Below are positions 60,555 to 64,000 of a stretch of 64,000 bases of DNA, in pieces. Source of the stretch: Hymenobacter citatus (GTDB lineage Bacteria; Bacteroidota; Bacteroidia; Cytophagales; Hymenobacteraceae); NCBI RefSeq assembly GCF_014333615.1, contig NZ_JACSCY010000019.1:25927-89926 (forward strand). The letters are read 5' to 3'. A program made the position numbers and the translations under genes. The notes under the pieces are model-generated. The model was not told the DNA's origin and made no database searches. It saw only the letters and a list, made by a program, of their open reading frames with translations. How positions within the stretch are numbered: position 1 is the stretch's first letter; each line of letters opens with the position of its first letter.

Positions 60555-62186
60555 CTAATACAACCGGTGGCGCAGGAGCCAGCCGGTGCCGTCAAACTCG
60601 TTGGCGGCGGGTTGGTAGTCTTTCACTTGGATGGCTTTGCCTACCTCCACGGTATTGCCATCGTTGCTGTTGTAGAGGGTGATGCGGTTGGAGGTTGTGG
60701 CCGGCGGTGTTTGCTGACGAATAGTATCCTGCCCGGCACCATCGTAGAGGCCGATGGCAATGCGAGCGTCGGGTAGGCCGTTGATTTCAAATACGTCGTT
60801 GCCACCCAGCCCGAACAGCTTGATGGAGCGTGTGTCGTGGGCGTTGAATACGCGTTGCCCAATCAGGGTAGGCGCCTGTTTCTGAACCGCCCGATAGACG
60901 CTGATACGCACTTGCCCTACCCCGGCCGGTTCTATCACAAACCGCTCCGGCTCCTCGGTGCCGGGTATTTCCACGTCGCGGGCGAGCAGTTCGTAGAACT
61001 TGGCTGCTACGGCCGGCAGCTGGTCGCGGCGGCTGCGTAGTTTCTCCGTAAATTCTTCGCCCGACAGCGCATACACTTCCGGCGGCCACACTTGCAGGGA
61101 GCGGCGAATCACGTCGTTGGTGAGGCTCTGGCGCATGGAATCGGCCACTTGTTGGAAATCCTCGGCTGATAGGTACACCAGCAAGGATTTGTCCATGGGG
61201 CGGGCAGCGCGGTTGAGACCCTCCACATCAGCCAGCCGGATATTTTTGTGGAAGCTCTGATAATTGGTTTTCACCCAGCCGATGATGTGCGTCAGCAGCC
61301 CATCATCAAACTTGAAAAACGCGTGGTCCCGGTCGCGCGGGATGGCCTGGTAGCGCGTACTGCTGTCGGGGGTAGGAAAGCTGGCCCAGCGCCACTGGTC
61401 CTCACGGCGGCTCCAGTCGCCTAGCCACATATCAAACAAGCGCGAGCGAAGGTATTGCCGCGCATCGACGTGGTAGCGCGCACTGGCCACCAGGTTGGTA
61501 AACACCTTGCGCGAGCTTTGTACCTTGGCCGATTGCCCGAAGCTGCGCACGGTGCTCTGGTCGCCGTCGGGGCGCTCTTCTAGTAGGTAGAGCGCGTTGG
61601 CGTAGTCTTGCCGAAACTTACCAAGCACCGGATCATCGCCCAGGTAGCCCAGAATAGGGTTGGTGTGGTACACGCCCGCCGCATTGGCCAGCACCGGCAC
61701 AATAAAGGCGCCGTAGGGATGAATGACACTGGTTTGGTCCTTCATCAATCGACCAATAACCCCATCCTGCAACCGTACGGGTAAAGCCTTAGTGGCGTCT
61801 TTGTCTACGGAGCGCAGCACGTACTCCACGCCGTTGCGGTCTACCAACCGCAGGTTTTTGGTTTGAAAGCTCCCGCCGGCCTGTACCGGCGTGAGGCCGC
61901 CAGGCACCACCGTACTTAAGTTGAATACGCGCACCGGCACCGGTGTGGCCCACTCCTTCCGGTAGTGACGGCCCCAGAAAAACTTGTAGGTTCGGCTACG
62001 GGCGTAGCCCGGTCCTGCGGCCACTTGCACCACAGAATCGGGGCCAATGTTGGGGGGCACCACAGCCGTCTTGGGCGCGGGCGAAGCACACGAGCTATTC
62101 AGAAAAGCACACAGCACCCCCGTCGTCAGAACCTGAAAGCGCTGTGAGGAACAAAAAACAGACACAAATCTGAAGGAAATAGTCAA
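60555..62186 (-). CDS. Lipoprotein with secreted-kinase-like motif order, copy 1 (degenerate loop)
   Basis: A 543-residue protein, predicted lipoprotein (CAFLNSSC, Cys33). The blocks in order are a Gly-rich turn AGGSFQTKN (about 103-111), a Lys in EYVLRSVDKDATK (about 121-133), HPYGAFIVPVLANAAGVYHT, a hinge-like YLLEERP (about 200-206), LFDMWLGDWSRREDQWRW (about 250-267) and IPRDRDHAFFKFDDG (about 282-296). This resembles the Gly loop, Lys, hinge, catalytic loop and metal loop of kinase-like folds (Fam20C/HipA/PI3K type), but the loop reads DWSRR where the paralogue has DWDRH. In larger Bacteroidota proteins I recall this region between a phosphoesterase and a barrel domain; both are missing here. 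TTG start; a GTG at 62165 is possible. Confidence 0.6.
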   Translation of the reverse strand: MTISFRFVSVFCSSQRFQVLTTGVLCAFLNSSCASPAPKTAVVPPNIGPDSVVQVAAGPGYARSRTYKFFWGRHYRKEWATPVPVRVFNLSTVVPGGLTPVQAGGSFQTKNLRLVDRNGVEYVLRSVDKDATKALPVRLQDGVIGRLMKDQTSVIHPYGAFIVPVLANAAGVYHTNPILGYLGDDPVLGKFRQDYANALYLLEERPDGDQSTVRSFGQSAKVQSSRKVFTNLVASARYHVDARQYLRSRLFDMWLGDWSRREDQWRWASFPTPDSSTRYQAIPRDRDHAFFKFDDGLLTHIIGWVKTNYQSFHKNIRLADVEGLNRAARPMDKSLLVYLSAEDFQQVADSMRQSLTNDVIRRSLQVWPPEVYALSGEEFTEKLRSRRDQLPAVAAKFYELLARDVEIPGTEEPERFVIEPAGVGQVRISVYRAVQKQAPTLIGQRVFNAHDTRSIKLFGLGGNDVFEINGLPDARIAIGLYDGAGQDTIRQQTPPATTSNRITLYNSNDGNTVEVGKAIQVKDYQPAANEFDGTGWLLRHRLY

Positions 62187-62319
62187 ATGAAAAGTAGCCT
62201 GCGTAGCGCTACTCGTCCGTATACCCCAACCGGGCGGCAGCGGTTGTACGATTTGGGTTGACTTTTCTGTTCTGGTTGCGTTTAAGGGGCTACCTATTCT
62301 CTTCTTTCTGCTCTTTTCT

Positions 62320-63921
62320 ATGTTCTACCGCTACTTGTTGGGCGGCGCATTGCTGACAGGTATAGCAGGCTGCGCCCATCATACTACCTTTTTTCAGCCG
62401 GATGCCCGCGTGCGGCCCACTACTGCCGCCCCCCTACCCCCCGGCACCGACTCGGTGCTGGCTACTGCCGGGCGCCACTACCGGCGCAGCGGTTTCTACA
62501 CGCTTTTCTTCGGAAAGCACTACCGGGACGTGTGGGCCACGCCCGTGTGGGTGCTTGTGTTTGACCCTGCCACGGAGATGGGCGGACTGAAGTTTGAGAA
62601 GCGCGGTGGTGGCTTTCAAACCGTTAGTGCTACCCTGGAAAGCTCTACGGGGCGCGAGTATGCCCTACGCACGCTCGATAAGGACCCGTATAAAACCCTC
62701 CCCAAAGTGCTACGGCATACGTTTGTGCTAACGCTAGTGCGTGATGCTACCTCAGCTGCTAATCCTTATGCTGCCCTCACGGTGCCGCCACTGGCGCAGG
62801 CTGCGGGCATTCCGCATACTCACCCGCGCATTTTCTATGTTCCCCCCAGCGAAACCAACCTCGGTACGGCCACGGACGACATGCAGGGGAAGCTGGTGAT
62901 GCTGGAAGAGAAGTTTGACGGCGCCGAAAACCTCACACCTGCCTTCGGCAATGCCGTGGACTTAGTGGATACCGACGACGTACTGGCCGGGCGCTACGCC
63001 TCTCCTACCCATCAAATCGATCAGCTAGCCTTTGCCCGCGCCCGTCTGTTGGATATCCTGATTGGCGACTGGGACCGGCACGAGGGCCAGTGGCAGTGGG
63101 CTGAATATCAGCAGAATGACCACACTATCTACCGCCCCGTACCCAAAGACCGCGACCAGGTATACTTTCGGTTTGATGATGGCCTGATTCCCTGGCTGAT
63201 GTCGCGGAAGTGGGCAGTGCGCAAGTTTCGCACGTTTCGGCCGCGCTACGAAGACGTTTCCGGCACCGTACACAACGCGCACTTCCTGGATACCCGCGCT
63301 CTACCCGAAATTACGGCAGCGCAGTTTCAGCAGCTAGCCACCGACTTGCAGCGCCGCCTCACCGACTCGGTTATTGCCGTGGCCGTGCATCAGCTGCCGC
63401 CGCCCATCTACGAGCTGGAGGGCGAATATATTGCGCGGGCACTGCGCGAGCGGCGGGCAGCCTTGCCCGAAGCAGCCCGGCAGTTCTACCACGTGCTGGC
63501 CGAGCACGTGGAGGTAGTGGGTACCGACGAACCTGACCGCTTCGTAACAGAGCGCTTCTCCGACTCTACTACTCGCGTAAGTGTATATCGCCTACCCCGG
63601 AAAAAGCAGCAAGTCGTAGACCCCAAACCGTACTATCAACGCACCTTCCGCAACCAGGACACCAAGACCATTACCTACTTCGGCCTGCGCGGCGAGGACG
63701 AATTTGTGGTGCGTGGAAACGTACGCACCGGAATCCGGCTCAACATCCACGGCGGCCCCAACGAAGATACCGTAGTAGATTCGTCGCAGGTAGCGGGCGG
63801 AAAAAGAAGAATGTTCTACTACGACACCAAAACCGGCAACAACCTCACCCCTGGCCCCAGCACCGTCGACCGCCGCCGTCGAGGCGTTGCGTCCCACGCC
63901 TATGATCGAGAGGGGTATTAA
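62320..63921 (+). CDS. Lipoprotein with secreted-kinase-like motif order, copy 2 (intact loop)
   Basis: A 533-residue paralogue of the gene at 60555, divergently transcribed. Signal peptide with lipobox GIAGC (Cys18). Blocks: RGGGFQTVS (95-103), REYALRTLDKDPYK (112-125) with Lys121, NPYAALTVPPLAQAAGIPHT, KLVMLEEKFDG (191-201), LLDILIGDWDRHEGQWQW (243-260) and PVPKDRDQVYFRFDDG (273-288). DWDRH (250-254) and the FDDG block keep all acidic residues expected for metal and phosphate transfer, so an enzymatic (possibly kinase) role is plausible but unproven. The protein stops at AYDREGY, about where a barrel would begin in longer relatives, and a composite repeat begins at once. Confidence 0.65.
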   Translation: MFYRYLLGGALLTGIAGCAHHTTFFQPDARVRPTTAAPLPPGTDSVLATAGRHYRRSGFYTLFFGKHYRDVWATPVWVLVFDPATEMGGLKFEKRGGGFQTVSATLESSTGREYALRTLDKDPYKTLPKVLRHTFVLTLVRDATSAANPYAALTVPPLAQAAGIPHTHPRIFYVPPSETNLGTATDDMQGKLVMLEEKFDGAENLTPAFGNAVDLVDTDDVLAGRYASPTHQIDQLAFARARLLDILIGDWDRHEGQWQWAEYQQNDHTIYRPVPKDRDQVYFRFDDGLIPWLMSRKWAVRKFRTFRPRYEDVSGTVHNAHFLDTRALPEITAAQFQQLATDLQRRLTDSVIAVAVHQLPPPIYELEGEYIARALRERRAALPEAARQFYHVLAEHVEVVGTDEPDRFVTERFSDSTTRVSVYRLPRKKQQVVDPKPYYQRTFRNQDTKTITYFGLRGEDEFVVRGNVRTGIRLNIHGGPNEDTVVDSSQVAGGKRRMFYYDTKTGNNLTPGPSTVDRRRRGVASHAYDREGY

Positions 63922-64000
63922 AGGGTGAAGTTGTGAGTTTGTGAAGTTGTGAATGCAAAAGGCTGTGTCATCCTGAGCTTGCGAAGGACCTTATGCAAGT
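63921..64000. repeat. Composite F1-like plus F2 element, cut by the window edge
   Basis: GTGAAGTTGTGAGTTTGTGA units at about 63926-63954, a GCAAAAGGC spacer, then TGTCATCCTGAGCTTGCGA from 63966 onward: the left half of an F2 hairpin whose right half is outside the window. Confidence 0.85.

Noticed and set aside
62203..62212. GTAGCGCTAC palindrome between the two divergent lipoprotein genes
   Set aside because: A single 10-bp palindrome in a 133-bp gap is too weak to call an operator.

Overview
The window looks like a chromosome segment from a high-G+C member of the Bacteroidota, most like Hymenobacter or a close Cytophagales relative (inference from gene content; no search was run). Supporting signs are a short 287-residue primary sigma factor, TAnnTTTG promoter -7 boxes, a type IX secretion (T9SS) C-terminal domain on a subtilase, a TonB-dependent receptor with a CarboxypepD_reg-like N-terminus, HU-CCDC81/SPOR and histone H1-like proteins, bacillithiol synthesis (bshB1) and almost no Shine-Dalgarno sequences. 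There are about 50 protein genes, mostly on the minus strand, and one tRNA. I see no phage, insertion sequence, CRISPR array or rRNA operon.

Layout. 0-7.4 kb: end of a TonB-dependent receptor, rpe, a zinc-ribbon protein, a secreted subtilase, a lipoprotein, mnmA. 7.6-11.3 kb: a TrpF-like protein lacking the catalytic Cys, a DinB/MDMPI-like protein, trmB, folC. 11.4-20.1 kb: an envelope cluster of tonB-like, exbD, exbB, an HU/SPOR protein, a beta-barrel protein and a 1055-residue TPR protein. 20.3-27.8 kb: a lipoprotein, then a PAS histidine kinase, a single-domain response regulator, a carotenoid oxygenase and an unusual receiver-BLUF photoreceptor, followed by a RES/Xre toxin-antitoxin pair and a frameshifted phosphoglycerate mutase. 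28-46 kb: mainly housekeeping genes (holA, tyrS, a histone-like protein, an alpha-oxoamine synthase, accC, trxB, rpoD, pnp, rpsO, an lptF-like permease), with an AT-richer stretch holding a PAP2 phosphatase and a second BLUF protein, then bshB1 and an M23/LysM peptidase. 45.7-56.8 kb: tRNA-Met(CAT), thrS-infC-rpmI-rplT, two secreted TPR proteins, parE and parC. 57-64 kb: an AI-2E-type permease, a stress four-helix protein, an exonuclease/GIY-YIG fusion, and two divergent paralogous lipoproteins whose motif order resembles a secreted kinase fold.

The strongest unexplained signal lies between the genes. At least four families of short-unit repeats form very long hairpins that fill almost whole gene-gene gaps. 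F1 has an 8-nt unit RGTGARAT and 35-42 bp arms. F2 has a TGTCATCCTGAGC type arm. F3 is built on CGGATT. F4 is a direct array of GACCCCAA that sits in the sense orientation next to start codons. F1 and F2 also occur joined in a fixed composite order. In addition the word CCTACCC/GGGTAGG is very frequent on both strands and in several reading frames, to the point of dictating codon choice (CTA-CCC for Leu-Pro, CCT-ACC for Pro-Thr).

Cooperating genes: the tonB/exbB/exbD group with the barrel and TPR proteins probably forms an envelope energy-coupling unit. The kinase, the two near-duplicate receiver domains, the BLUF domain and the carotenoid oxygenase suggest a light- or apocarotenoid-linked signalling module.
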